Of a DNA stretch of 20,736 nucleotides, positions 13,279-20,736 are shown piece by piece. The stretch is from NCBI GenBank assembly GCA_964443025.1, contig CAYUEL010000019.1:1-20736 (forward strand), given 5' to 3'. Below the pieces are notes generated by a model. That model saw only the letters and a program-made list of their open reading frames with translations, searched no databases and was not told the origin of the DNA. Every line of letters starts with the position of its first letter. The stretch's first letter is position 1. This stretch comes from JAJFKJ01 sp964443025. Its GTDB lineage: Bacteria; Pseudomonadota; Gammaproteobacteria; JABCZS01. The position numbers and the translations under genes are program-made.

Positions 13279-15133
13279 GGTTATTTATCGTTTTACATAT
13301 ACTGTCTAGGTCAAGGCCCGCTTTTTGAAGCAGGATGGAGGTATCACCGTGCTCGATAAACTGATCAGGCAAGCCTAAGTTAATTACCGAACAACCCGGG
13401 TATTTTGCCACAACCAAGGCTGAAACGCTACTACCCGCGCCACCTATTTTGGCGTTGTCCTCGAGGGTCACTAGTAAGGTATGGGATTGAGCCAATTGGG
13501 CAATCAGGGCTTCATCCAGGGGTTTTATAAAGCGCATATTGACGACAGTGGCGTTTAACCGTTCGCCCGCTGCCATGGCCGTATCGAGCATGTGTCCAAA
13601 GCTTAAAATCGCTTTAGCCCGTCCCTGGCGCCTGATGTCAGCCTTACCTAGGGGAAGGGTATTCAGGCTATTATCGAGCGATTTACCGGGCCCCATACCT
13701 CGAGGGTAGCGTACCGCCACGGGCCCTTCATGGTAAAAGCCGGTTGTAAGCATATCGCGGCATTCCGCCTCATCAGCGGGCGCCATAATGACCATATTAG
13801 GGATGGCGCTAAGGTAGCTGAGATCAAAACTGCCATGATGGGTGGGACCATCGGCCCCCACTAACCCAGCGCGATCAATGGCGAACATCACGGGTAAATT
13901 TTGCAATGCGACATCATGAATGAGTTGATCATAAGCCCGTTGTAAAAACGTAGAATAAATAGCAACCACAGGTTTTTTACCTTCACAAGCGAGTCCTGCC
14001 GCGAATGTTACCGCATGTTGTTCGGCAATACCCACATCAAAATAGCGATCAGGATATTCTTGTGAGTAACGTACTAATCCAGAACCTTCACGCATTGCCG
14101 GTGTGATGGCAACTAAATCAGGTGCAGTTGCAGCCATGTCGCAGATCCAATCACCAAAAACATCAGAGTAGGTTGGTTTTTTTACACTGGATGATTTTGT
14201 AACAGGTGATTCTGCTTTGTCTTTATCTAAATAACCTGCGCTAACGGCATGGTATTTAATTGGATCTTTTTCAGCAAGTTCGTAACCTTTACCTTTTTGC
14301 GTAACAACATGCAGTAAGCGAGGTCCTTTCAATTTGGATAATGTTTTTAATGTCTTAACCAATAAAGGCAAATTATGTCCATCAATGGGACCGTTGTAAT
14401 GAAACCCTAATTCCTCGAATAAAGTGCCGGGTAAGATCATGCCTTTCATGTGAATTTCTGCACGTAATGCAAGTTCTTTCATAGGTGGCATGACGTTTAA
14501 TACTTTTTTACTGCCTTCGCGCATCGTTGTGTAAACGTTACCGGATAAAATGCGCGCGAAATAATTAGAAAGTGCGCCTACATTTTCGGAGATGGACATG
14601 TCATTGTCGTTTAATACCACCAACATATCTGCATCTTCTGCGCCTGCATGATTGAGTGCTTCAAATGCCATACCGGCAGTCATTGCGCCATCACCAATAA
14701 CAGCAATGGTTTTATAATCATCTTGTGGATTTTTACCCAAGCACATGCCCAATGCTGCACTAATCGATGTACTTGAATGACCCACGCCGAAAGTATCAAA
14801 TTGACTTTCGCCTCGCTTAGGGAAGGGCGCTAATCCACCGTATTTACGAATCGAAGGCATCGCATCACGACGTCCCGTTAAAATTTTATGAAAATGTGCT
14901 TGATGTCCCACGTCCCAAACCAAACGATCATAAGGGGTGTTAAAAACATAATGCAATGCGATGGTCAATTCGACCGTACCCAAACTTGCACCGAAGTGTC
15001 CACCAATTTCATTCATCAGCTGAAAATAATATTGACGTAACTCATCCGCAAGACGTGGCAAATCGCGCCCTGATAATTTGCGCAAATCAGCAGGAGAAAG
15101 AATTGTTTCTAATAAAGGCGGCACTTTGAGCAT
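13244..15133 (-). CDS. dxs: 1-deoxy-D-xylulose-5-phosphate synthase
   Basis: The thiamine-diphosphate enzyme that joins pyruvate and glyceraldehyde 3-phosphate at the entry of the MEP isoprenoid pathway. The 629-residue length is normal. The Mg/ThDP motif runs from GDGAMTAG (147-154) to LNDNDMSIS (174-182). The N-terminal half also has GGHFGASLGTVELTIALHY and WDVGHQ, and the catalytic E371 is in DVGIAEQHAVTFAAG. The C-terminal half has the transketolase-like HHGSFDLSYL and ALRYPRG-type segment (AVRYPRGMGP). The start at 15133 has no strong Shine-Dalgarno and lies 18 bases after ispA. Its 3' end overlaps queD by 35 bases. Confidence 0.97.
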   Translation of the reverse strand: MLKVPPLLETILSPADLRKLSGRDLPRLADELRQYYFQLMNEIGGHFGASLGTVELTIALHYVFNTPYDRLVWDVGHQAHFHKILTGRRDAMPSIRKYGGLAPFPKRGESQFDTFGVGHSSTSISAALGMCLGKNPQDDYKTIAVIGDGAMTAGMAFEALNHAGAEDADMLVVLNDNDMSISENVGALSNYFARILSGNVYTTMREGSKKVLNVMPPMKELALRAEIHMKGMILPGTLFEELGFHYNGPIDGHNLPLLVKTLKTLSKLKGPRLLHVVTQKGKGYELAEKDPIKYHAVSAGYLDKDKAESPVTKSSSVKKPTYSDVFGDWICDMAATAPDLVAITPAMREGSGLVRYSQEYPDRYFDVGIAEQHAVTFAAGLACEGKKPVVAIYSTFLQRAYDQLIHDVALQNLPVMFAIDRAGLVGADGPTHHGSFDLSYLSAIPNMVIMAPADEAECRDMLTTGFYHEGPVAVRYPRGMGPGKSLDNSLNTLPLGKADIRRQGRAKAILSFGHMLDTAMAAGERLNATVVNMRFIKPLDEALIAQLAQSHTLLVTLEDNAKIGGAGSSVSALVVAKYPGCSVINLGLPDQFIEHGDTSILLQKAGLDLDSICKTINNHERTVHINNEH

Positions 15134-15151
15134 GAGGCTATCATACCGTAT

Positions 15152-16003
15152 TTATTGTTCTCGCACCACGATAAAACCCGCAATATGCTTGAGGTATGCC
15201 GTATTACCGTCCATATGCGCAAGGATGCCTAATGCTTCCTGATGCAATTGAGCCAGCCATTGTTGGGTTTCTTTAAGACCCAGGATAGCGGGATAAGAGG
15301 CTTTGTTGGCTGTTTTATCACTTTCAACGTCTAACAAATCATCACGCACTTGGAAAGCCAATCCCAACGATTCAGAGAATAGGGTCAGCTGGTTAAACGT
15401 ATCTTGTGGGATGGGATCAATAAGCGCTGCCATTTGAATACTGGCACGAATAAGTGCGCCTGTTTTACACCGGTGCATGTGTGCCAGCTGATCTTTGCTC
15501 AAGTTTGTTGCTTGCGCTGCCATATCCATCGCTTGGCCGCCGACCATTCCAAACGAACCGGCTGCCCTGGCGAGGCAAGCCATCATTTGTATGCGTTGTG
15601 TGTCTGCAATATCAATAGCATTGCTCAGTACTTCAAATGCCAGCGTGTGAAGTGCATCGCCTGCTAGAATCGCTGTCGCTTCATTAAATGCGATATGACA
15701 GGTGGGTTTTCCTCGACGCAAATCATCATTGTCCATGGAGGGTAAATCATCGTGTATCAAGGAATAAGCATGAATCAGTTCCACGGCAATAGCAGCAGAG
15801 TCCAGTTTTTCATTGGGAATATTCAGCATATGGCCCGCTGCATAAATCAGTAATGGGCGAACACGCTTACCGCCATTGAGGCACGCATAACGCATGGCTT
15901 CATGCAATGATTCAGGTGATTGCGTGGCAGGAGGTAACGTGCGATCAAGCTGGGTATTAATACGAGAGAGGCACGATTCAATGTAATTTTGTACTTGCAT
16001 CAT
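15152..16003 (-). CDS. ispA: Farnesyl diphosphate synthase (short-chain polyprenyl synthase)
   Basis: Condenses dimethylallyl/geranyl diphosphate with isopentenyl diphosphate to farnesyl diphosphate, feeding quinone and undecaprenyl synthesis. The 283-residue protein has GGKRVRP at 44-50, the first Asp-rich motif DDLPSMD at 85-91 followed by DDLRRGKP, the KTGALI segment near 179-184, and the second Asp-rich motif RDDLLD at 219-224. Length and the position beside xseB and dxs fit bacterial IspA. The start overlaps the xseB stop as TAATG, and a second ATG follows directly (16000) with slightly better spacing to GAGG. Confidence 0.95.
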   Translation of the reverse strand: MMQVQNYIESCLSRINTQLDRTLPPATQSPESLHEAMRYACLNGGKRVRPLLIYAAGHMLNIPNEKLDSAAIAVELIHAYSLIHDDLPSMDNDDLRRGKPTCHIAFNEATAILAGDALHTLAFEVLSNAIDIADTQRIQMMACLARAAGSFGMVGGQAMDMAAQATNLSKDQLAHMHRCKTGALIRASIQMAALIDPIPQDTFNQLTLFSESLGLAFQVRDDLLDVESDKTANKASYPAILGLKETQQWLAQLHQEALGILAHMDGNTAYLKHIAGFIVVREQ

Positions 16004-16215
16004 TAATCCTCTTCCCCATCCGTTTTCTCAATCAATTGTTCGACCTTAAGCTTGGCCTGTTGAAGTGCTTTTTGGCATTCTAGCGTAAGACTGACGCCTC
16101 GTTCAAAATGCTGCAATGAAGCTTCAAGGCTGAGATCTCCATTCTCAAGTTGTGTCACCAGACCTTCAAGCTCTTCCAAGGACTTTTCAAAGTTAAATGA
16201 TTTTTTGGTTGACAT
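16003..16215 (-). CDS. xseB: Exodeoxyribonuclease VII small subunit
   Basis: The small subunit that coats the coiled-coil arm of XseA in exonuclease VII, which degrades single-stranded DNA. The 70-residue protein has the typical FNFEKSLEELEGLVTQLENGDLSLEASL followed by FERGVSLTLECQKALQQAK. The xseB-ispA-dxs order is conserved in gammaproteobacteria. It is the first gene of the - strand operon, behind a clear promoter. The large subunit gene is not in the window. Confidence 0.95.
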   Translation of the reverse strand: MSTKKSFNFEKSLEELEGLVTQLENGDLSLEASLQHFERGVSLTLECQKALQQAKLKVEQLIEKTDGEED

Positions 16216-16250
16216 GGCTTTCCCTAGGTTTTAAAGATTTTGAAGCCGCT

Positions 16251-16279
16251 AGTGTACCTCGTAAAATATTTTTGGTCAA
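16251..16279 (-). promoter_or_regulatory. Promoter of the xseB-ispA-dxs-queD-folE2 operon
   Basis: On the - strand, TTGACC (16279-16274) and TACACT (16256-16251) are 17 bases apart. The start point falls near 16244, about 30 bases before the xseB ATG. It faces the promoter of the + strand transporter operon; the two -35 elements lie within about 10 bases of each other. Confidence 0.6.
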
Positions 16280-16285
16280 TGGCAG

Positions 16286-16314
16286 TTGCATAGCTCAATC
16301 AAACAGCCTATCAT
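16286..16314 (+). promoter_or_regulatory. Promoter of the NhaC-type transporter/metNIQ genes
   Basis: TTGCAT at 16286-16291 and TATCAT at 16309-16314 are 17 bases apart. The start point would be near 16321, leaving a leader of about 28 bases. This is too short for a SAM riboswitch. The ATG at 16313 falls in the -10 and so is unlikely to be the start codon. Confidence 0.5.
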
Positions 16315-16348
16315 GGGCTATCCTGATAAAAAATACAGGCCATTAATT

Positions 16349-17800
16349 ATGCTCGATCAGATCGACCCAGGCTGGATAACTCTTCTTCCAGCAGTGTTAA
16401 CTATTTTGCTTGCGTTCATTACCAGGCAGGTATTGCTCGCACTATTTTTAGGTATTGCTGCAGGTGGTGTTGTACTTTATGTACAATCAGGACAAATCGC
16501 TGATTTAAATATCATTAAACAATTTTTTCTACCCGCTATGGGCAGTGAAACTTATGCCATTATTTTGCTTATTTATTTATGGTCATTAGGTGGATTGATT
16601 GGTTTATGGCATAAAACAGGTGCTGCAAAACATTTCGCTGTTACCGTCGGTGCAAAAATGGTGAAAGGTCCGCGTACTGCTAAATTGTTTACTTGGATAT
16701 TAGGTATTGTGTTTCATCAAGGTGGAACGATAAGTACGGTATTAGCCGGTACAACCGCAAGACCGATTTCAGATATGAACGGTGTAAGTCACGAAGAATT
16801 TGCTTATATCGTGGATTCAACGGCATCGCCCAGTGCGGTGATGTTGCCGTTTAATGCATGGCCGCTTTATGTTGCGGGATTGATTGTCGGAACCATTCCG
16901 TTATTGGCTAATGAATTTTCTGCACTCGATATGTACATCAAAGCATTGGCTTACAATTATTATCCCATGCTTGCACTTTTTACCACATTCTTGTTTTCTA
17001 TTGAGGTATTACCGTGGTATGGAAAACGCTTGAAAGAAGCGCGGCATCGTTCACGTACAACAGGTAAACTTGATGCAGATGATGCTGAACCCCTCATGAA
17101 AGTAGAAGAACCTAAACATCAAGGTTATTACAAAGCAAGTCTTATTGATTTTATATTACCCCTCGGCGTGTTGCTTTCCATGGCCATCATTCCCTACGCA
17201 TTAGGTCAATTTGGCATTATCCCAAGAAACAAATCCAATTGGATTGGCGAAGCATTCATGACTGCATTAATAGTGGCTATGATAGTGGCTAAACTACGTG
17301 GCATGAAATTAAAAGATGTGCTCGATGGTTTTATCGAAGGGTGTCAGGGTGTTACCGTAGGTGCAATTGTATTAGGTATGGCCGTTACATTAGGCGTGGT
17401 AACGCAAAAAATACAATTAGCGGATTTTTTAATTAAACATTTAGATGATTTATTTCCATTTATATTTTTCCCTGGTGCGTTGACTATTTTATGTTTAATC
17501 ATTGCATTTGCAACGGGTTCTTCTTGGGGTACGTTTGCGGTGATTTTACCTATTGCAATGCCACTGGCATACAGTTTTAATCCTGATCCTACGTATTTGT
17601 ATCTTTGCTTAGGCGCTGTATTAGGGGGTGCTGTAGCAGGCGATCAATGTTCGCCCATTTCAGATACGACGGTACTTTCAAGTATGACAACCGGTTGTGA
17701 TCTGATGCATCATGTTAAAACGCAATTGCCCTTGGCTATGGTAAACCTCGTGTTAGCGTCGATCATTTCAACAGTAGTTACATACATGTTGTTTGGTTGA
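16349..17800 (+). CDS. NhaC-superfamily transporter, possibly methionine (MetT-like)
   Basis: A 483-residue integral membrane protein with about 10-12 hydrophobic segments, matching the Na+/H+ antiporter NhaC superfamily. Typical stretches are the GTISTVLAGTTARPISD segment and the C-terminal GGAVAGDQCSPISDTTVLSSMTTGC signature followed by HVKTQLPLA. A charged loop at about 230-265 splits the two halves. I chose ATG 16349 (MLDQIDPGW, like other family starts) because ATG 16313 lies in the predicted -10 and the earlier TTG start overlaps the -35. metN follows after seven bases. Some NhaC-superfamily members (MetT) are predicted methionine transporters, so co-transcription with metNIQ favours methionine over simple sodium/proton exchange. 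That choice is inference. Confidence 0.85.
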   Translation: MLDQIDPGWITLLPAVLTILLAFITRQVLLALFLGIAAGGVVLYVQSGQIADLNIIKQFFLPAMGSETYAIILLIYLWSLGGLIGLWHKTGAAKHFAVTVGAKMVKGPRTAKLFTWILGIVFHQGGTISTVLAGTTARPISDMNGVSHEEFAYIVDSTASPSAVMLPFNAWPLYVAGLIVGTIPLLANEFSALDMYIKALAYNYYPMLALFTTFLFSIEVLPWYGKRLKEARHRSRTTGKLDADDAEPLMKVEEPKHQGYYKASLIDFILPLGVLLSMAIIPYALGQFGIIPRNKSNWIGEAFMTALIVAMIVAKLRGMKLKDVLDGFIEGCQGVTVGAIVLGMAVTLGVVTQKIQLADFLIKHLDDLFPFIFFPGALTILCLIIAFATGSSWGTFAVILPIAMPLAYSFNPDPTYLYLCLGAVLGGAVAGDQCSPISDTTVLSSMTTGCDLMHHVKTQLPLAMVNLVLASIISTVVTYMLFG

Positions 17801-17807
17801 TTGCTCG

Positions 17808-18848
17808 ATGATAAAACTTCAACACATTGATAAAATCTACAAACAAAAAGATAAAGTCATTACGGCTTTACATCAAGTTAATTTGGAAGTAGCGTTCGGG
17901 GAAATCTTCGGTATTATCGGCGGTAGTGGTGCAGGCAAAAGCACGCTGTTACGTTGTGTTAATTTGTTGGAAAAGCCTACTAGTGGCTTCGTTTCTGTCG
18001 ATAATCAAAACCTGCAAGATCTTTCAACATCATCGTTGCGTGAAGCACGACGCAAGATGGGAATGATCTTCCAACACTTTAATTTAATTCAAACACGTAA
18101 TGTTTTTCATAATATTGCTTTGCCCTTAAAACTTGCTGGACAATCAAACAGCGAAATTAAAAAACGTGTGCAAGAGTTGTTGGAATTAACAGGATTACAC
18201 GGTTATGCAAAAGCTTATCCAAGGGAATTAAGTGGTGGACAACAGCAACGTGTTGCCATAGCTCGCGCATTGGCACATGAGCCTAAAGTATTGTTATCGG
18301 ATGAAGCGACATCATCGCTCGATCCACAAACGACACGTGCAATATTATCGTTGTTGCAAGATATCAACAAAAAACTGGGCGTCACTATTTTATTAATAAC
18401 TCACGAAATGGATGTAATTAAACAAATCTGTCAACGTGTTGCCGTGTTGGATAGCGGTGAAATCATTGAGCAAGGAGATGTTTTAGATATCTTTACGCAA
18501 CCTAAACATTTTATTACGAAATCGTTCGTGGCCACTTGCATGAAAGAAAGCCTTCCTGCTGATATTTTAGATAAATTGCATGAAAAACAAAAAGGGAAAA
18601 ATGACCAACCTTTATTGCATCTTACTTTCCGTGGCAGCAGCGCTGTAGAACCTGTTATTGCGGGTTTGATCAAAACATGTGATGTCATGGTTAATATTTT
18701 GCAAGCGCACCTTGAAACGATACAAGGCGAAGGTTGTGGCGCAATGACATTATCATTGGAAGATGCAGATAAATGCGATATTGCGATCGCTTATTTGCGT
18801 AAGAATGGTTTACATGTGGAGGTATTAGGTTATGTCGCCTTTGATTAA
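17808..18848 (+). CDS. metN: Methionine ABC transporter ATP-binding protein MetN
   Basis: The ATPase of the D/L-methionine importer. The 346-residue protein has Walker A GGSGAGKST at 38-46, a Q loop at FQHFNL, the signature LSGGQQQR at 142-149, Walker B VLLSDEATS at 162-170 and the switch H200. Residues from about 270 form the NIL regulatory domain, which binds methionine and inhibits transport in E. coli MetN. ATG 17808 starts the conserved MIKLQHIDKIY; an upstream TTG would run into the previous gene. No clear Shine-Dalgarno is seen, so coupling to the transporter gene is likely. It overlaps metI by 17 bases. Confidence 0.94.
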   Translation: MIKLQHIDKIYKQKDKVITALHQVNLEVAFGEIFGIIGGSGAGKSTLLRCVNLLEKPTSGFVSVDNQNLQDLSTSSLREARRKMGMIFQHFNLIQTRNVFHNIALPLKLAGQSNSEIKKRVQELLELTGLHGYAKAYPRELSGGQQQRVAIARALAHEPKVLLSDEATSSLDPQTTRAILSLLQDINKKLGVTILLITHEMDVIKQICQRVAVLDSGEIIEQGDVLDIFTQPKHFITKSFVATCMKESLPADILDKLHEKQKGKNDQPLLHLTFRGSSAVEPVIAGLIKTCDVMVNILQAHLETIQGEGCGAMTLSLEDADKCDIAIAYLRKNGLHVEVLGYVAFD

Positions 18849-19473
18849 TGCCACATGGGAAACCGTATACATGGTTTTAGTTTCAGGCTTTTTTGCCGCT
18901 GTTTTAGGTGGCTTTATTGGCATTGTATTGTATTTAACTGCTCCTAATCGTAAGCTTGCGCATCCTGTTGTGTATCAGACATTGGGATTGGTTGTGAATG
19001 TGACACGTTCAATTCCGTATATTATTTTCATGATTGCACTCATTCCTTTTACGCGTTGGATTGTTGGTACATCGATAGGGACACTTGCTGCAATGGTACC
19101 ATTAGCGTTGGCGGCAGCACCCTTTTATGCGCGCATCGCAGAAAGTGCTTTCAATGAAGTATCTCCTGGATTAATCGAAGCGGTTGATGCCATGGGTGCT
19201 ACAGCAACGCAATTAATACAATATGCATTATTACCCGAAGCGATGCCAAGTTTAATTCGTGGCTTAACCATTATGTTGATTGCATTGGTAGGTTATTCTG
19301 CAATGGCAGGTATTGTAGGCGGCGGCGGATTGGGTGCGTTGGCGTATCATTATGGTTATCAACGTTTCGATGCTGAAATCATGCTATATACAACGGTGAT
19401 TTTGGTTGTGATGGTCCAACTGTTACAATGGTTGGGTGATTGGGCTGCGAATAGGTTGTCAAAGCGAGGTTAA
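18832..19473 (+). CDS. metI: Methionine ABC transporter permease MetI
   Basis: The membrane subunit, 213 residues with about five hydrophobic helices. The cytoplasmic coupling (EAA-type) loop reads EAVDAMGATATQLIQYALLPEAMPSL, and the family's NVTRSIPYIIFMIALIPFTR segment is present. GGAGG lies upstream of ATG 18832, inside the end of metN. The stop is one base before the metQ start codon. Confidence 0.94.
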   Translation: MSPLINATWETVYMVLVSGFFAAVLGGFIGIVLYLTAPNRKLAHPVVYQTLGLVVNVTRSIPYIIFMIALIPFTRWIVGTSIGTLAAMVPLALAAAPFYARIAESAFNEVSPGLIEAVDAMGATATQLIQYALLPEAMPSLIRGLTIMLIALVGYSAMAGIVGGGGLGALAYHYGYQRFDAEIMLYTTVILVVMVQLLQWLGDWAANRLSKRG

Positions 19474-19474
19474 T

Positions 19475-20266
19475 ATGTTGAGAAAATTATGCGCTACTTT
19501 AGTATTGATTTTTGGATTATCAGCTTGCACCACTGAAACAGATTCAAATAGATTGCGCGTGGGTGTGATCGCAGGCCCAGAAGCGGAACTCATGTATGTT
19601 GCCAAAGAAGTTGCGCAGCAACAATACGGTTTAACAATCGAGGTTGTTGAGTTTGAAGATTACACATTACCTAATGTTGCGCTTAATGATGGATCCATTG
19701 ATGCTAACGCATTTCAAACACAAGCGTACTTGGATAATTATGTTCAAACACGCGGGCAAGATTTAGTGGCCGTGGGTAAGACATTTATTTATCCAGTGGG
19801 GGCTTATTCGCAGCGGTATCAAACCGTGGATGCACTTCCTGACAAAGCCACGATAGCCATTCCTAATGATCCTAGCAATGGTGCGCGTGCATTGATATTA
19901 CTGGATAAATCAGGATTATTGGTGTTGAAAGATCCTAATGATACGACTGCAACGCGTTACGATATTATTGAGAATCCTAGAGAGTTTTCGTTCATTGAAT
20001 TAGATGCGGCACAATTACCCCGCGCCTTACCTGATGTTGATTTGGCCATCATTAATACCAATTACAGTATGCAAGCAGGTTTATTGCCCACACGTGATGC
20101 GTTATTAATTGAAGGCGCAAATTCACCCTATGCAAATATCATTGTTGTAAAGCGTGAACGTGTAGGTGATGAACGCATACAAAAATTGATTCAAGCGTTT
20201 CAATCAGAGGCTGTTAAAGCTAAAGCAGATGAATTGTTTCAGGGTCAGGCTCTTTCGGCTTGGTGA
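19475..20266 (+). CDS. metQ: Methionine-binding lipoprotein MetQ
   Basis: The substrate-binding subunit of the importer, anchored by lipid. The 263-residue precursor has a short signal peptide MLRKLCATLVLIFGLSAC with lipobox LSAC, lipidated Cys at 18. The mature part follows the NlpA/MetQ pattern: LRVGVIAGPEAELM, VEVVEF-type strand (IEVVEFEDYTLPNVALNDGSID, here split), ANAFQTQAYLDNY, VGKTFIYPVGAYS, TIAIPNDPSNGARALILL and AIINTNYSMQAGL. GAGG lies six bases before ATG 19475; a start 39 bases upstream would spoil the signal peptide. A strong terminator follows directly. Confidence 0.94.
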   Translation: MLRKLCATLVLIFGLSACTTETDSNRLRVGVIAGPEAELMYVAKEVAQQQYGLTIEVVEFEDYTLPNVALNDGSIDANAFQTQAYLDNYVQTRGQDLVAVGKTFIYPVGAYSQRYQTVDALPDKATIAIPNDPSNGARALILLDKSGLLVLKDPNDTTATRYDIIENPREFSFIELDAAQLPRALPDVDLAIINTNYSMQAGLLPTRDALLIEGANSPYANIIVVKRERVGDERIQKLIQAFQSEAVKAKADELFQGQALSAW

Positions 20267-20270
20267 GAGA

Positions 20271-20298
20271 AAAACCCCGCTGCAAAGCGGGGGTTTTT
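20271..20298. terminator. Bidirectional rho-independent terminator
   Basis: CCCCGC (20275-20280), loop TGCAAA, GCGGGG (20287-20292), then G and six T. The upstream A run gives a matching T run on the other strand, so it can also end the convergent gene, whose stop codon lies at its right edge. Confidence 0.85.
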
Positions 20299-20588
20299 TA
20301 GCAAAAATTCTCAACAAGTTGGTTGATCTGACGTTGAGATAATTTTTTCGTATTGAACCCAGCAGCATCTAACACAGAACGTGCAATGATGCGTGCCATA
20401 TGAATGCGCACTTCACGGGGTAGGCGTTCGCCACGACCGTTACGGTTCTCTTCCCATTCGCGAACGCGAGAGTGGGTATAAGCCGTGTTAAGGGCAGTAT
20501 TAAGCTCATCCAATGCTTCCGCTAGGATTTTGCCATTTTCATAGAGTTCGACTTCAAGCCAAGATTGAACGATATTGGTTGCTTTCAT
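20298..20588 (-). CDS. Small hypothetical protein, helix-turn-helix-like
   Basis: A 96-residue protein that I do not recognise by name. Residues about 21-65 have the pattern of a Cro/XRE-type helix-turn-helix: LAEALDELNTAL, a short polar stretch, then SRVREWEENRNGRGERLPREVRIHMARII, where SRVxEW and the P of LPREV are typical of phage-repressor-like regulators. The C terminus is basic and helical and ends NFC. AAGGTGA lies five bases before the ATG. It has its own strong promoter with a small palindrome between -35 and -10, which would suit autorepression. DNA binding is inference. Confidence 0.6.
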   Translation of the reverse strand: MKATNIVQSWLEVELYENGKILAEALDELNTALNTAYTHSRVREWEENRNGRGERLPREVRIHMARIIARSVLDAAGFNTKKLSQRQINQLVENFC

Positions 20589-20629
20589 AAATCACCTTTA
20601 CAACTGGTCAATAAAAATACAGATTCGGT

Positions 20630-20658
20630 AGTATATCGGCTAACCGAGTCTGGGTCAA
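20630..20658 (-). promoter_or_regulatory. Promoter of the small HTH-like gene, with internal palindrome
   Basis: On the - strand, TTGACC (20658-20653) and TATACT (20635-20630) are 17 bases apart. The spacer holds TCGG-CTAA-CCGA (20636-20647), an inverted repeat placed where a bound protein would block polymerase. The start point is near 20623. Confidence 0.6.
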
Positions 20659-20664
20659 GGCCTG

Positions 20665-20673
20665 TGCTATACT
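20665..20673 (+). promoter_or_regulatory. Extended -10 promoter for the gene running off the right edge
   Basis: TGCTATACT is an extended -10 (TGn plus TATACT, 20668-20673). No -35 at the usual spacing resembles consensus. The start point would be near 20680, about 19 bases before the GTG start. It diverges from the promoter of the small HTH-like gene. Confidence 0.45.
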
Positions 20674-20698
20674 TGGTAAAAATAATCGAGGAATCAAG

Positions 20699-20736
20699 GT
20701 GTTAGAACTTCAAAATCGGGTTCAGTTCGAAAAGGT
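20699..20736 (+). CDS. Start of an unidentified gene (cut by the window end)
   Basis: A GTG codon preceded by GAGGAA with a five-base gap opens a frame reading MLELQNRVQFEK up to the window edge. The ribosome site and the upstream extended -10 promoter support a real start. Twelve codons are too few to name the product. Confidence 0.5.
   Translation, partial: MLELQNRVQFEK

Noticed and set aside
15404..15667. Open frame on the + strand opposite ispA
   Set aside because: It is Cys/His-rich with no family resemblance and lies fully antisense to a clear ispA gene.
16216..16348. SAM riboswitch or MetJ box before the methionine transport genes
   Set aside because: The leader after the predicted start point is only about 28 bases, and no AGACGTCT-like repeats are seen.

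Overview
The window is about 20.7 kb of a moderately AT-rich gammaproteobacterial chromosome. The order glyA-nrdR-ribD-ribE-ribB-ribH-nusB-thiL and the block xseB-ispA-dxs are typical gammaproteobacterial arrangements. The AT-rich codon use, the PAS/HDIRTP histidine kinase, an Asn-rich protein with a eukaryotic-type nuclear localisation motif and a small histone-fold protein suggest a host-associated lineage such as Legionellales or a relative. That placement is inference. TGA ends many genes, so the standard bacterial code applies.

Layout: (1) 1-2642 + strand: the 3' part of a PAS sensor histidine kinase whose PAS domain is broken by an in-frame TGA (33-35), a single-domain response regulator and radA, with overlapping genes. 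(2) 2717-8789 + strand: glyA, nrdR, the riboflavin genes ribD, ribE, ribB and ribH, then nusB and thiL, packed with 1-8 nt overlaps or short gaps. A stand-alone RibB takes the usual place of fused RibBA, and no GTP cyclohydrolase II gene is in the window. (3) 8893-11966: an accessory stretch. It holds a cyclic-nucleotide-binding/CPBP membrane protein under a strong sigma70-type promoter, a 63-residue histone, a pair of inverted GC-rich palindromic repeats that also look like a bidirectional terminator, a small two-helix membrane protein that appears to be leaderless, and a convergent 395-residue Asn-rich protein carrying a KKRK motif. (4) 12098-16215 - strand: xseB-ispA-dxs-queD-folE2, one operon joining isoprenoid precursor synthesis to queuosine/pterin synthesis, with a clear promoter before xseB. 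(5) 16349-20266 + strand: an NhaC-superfamily transporter followed by metN-metI-metQ, ending in a classic terminator. The context suggests a methionine (MetT-like) role for the NhaC-type protein. (6) 20298-20736: a small HTH-like protein on the - strand and the first codons of a divergent gene, with facing promoters and a small palindrome between them.

The housekeeping blocks are ordinary. The most unusual material is at 8.9-12.0 kb: a bacterial histone, a mobile-looking inverted repeat pair with a promoter at its edge, an apparently leaderless membrane protein, a cNMP-CPBP fusion with substituted catalytic motifs, and a candidate nucleus-targeted protein. No stretch over 300 bases lacks a gene.
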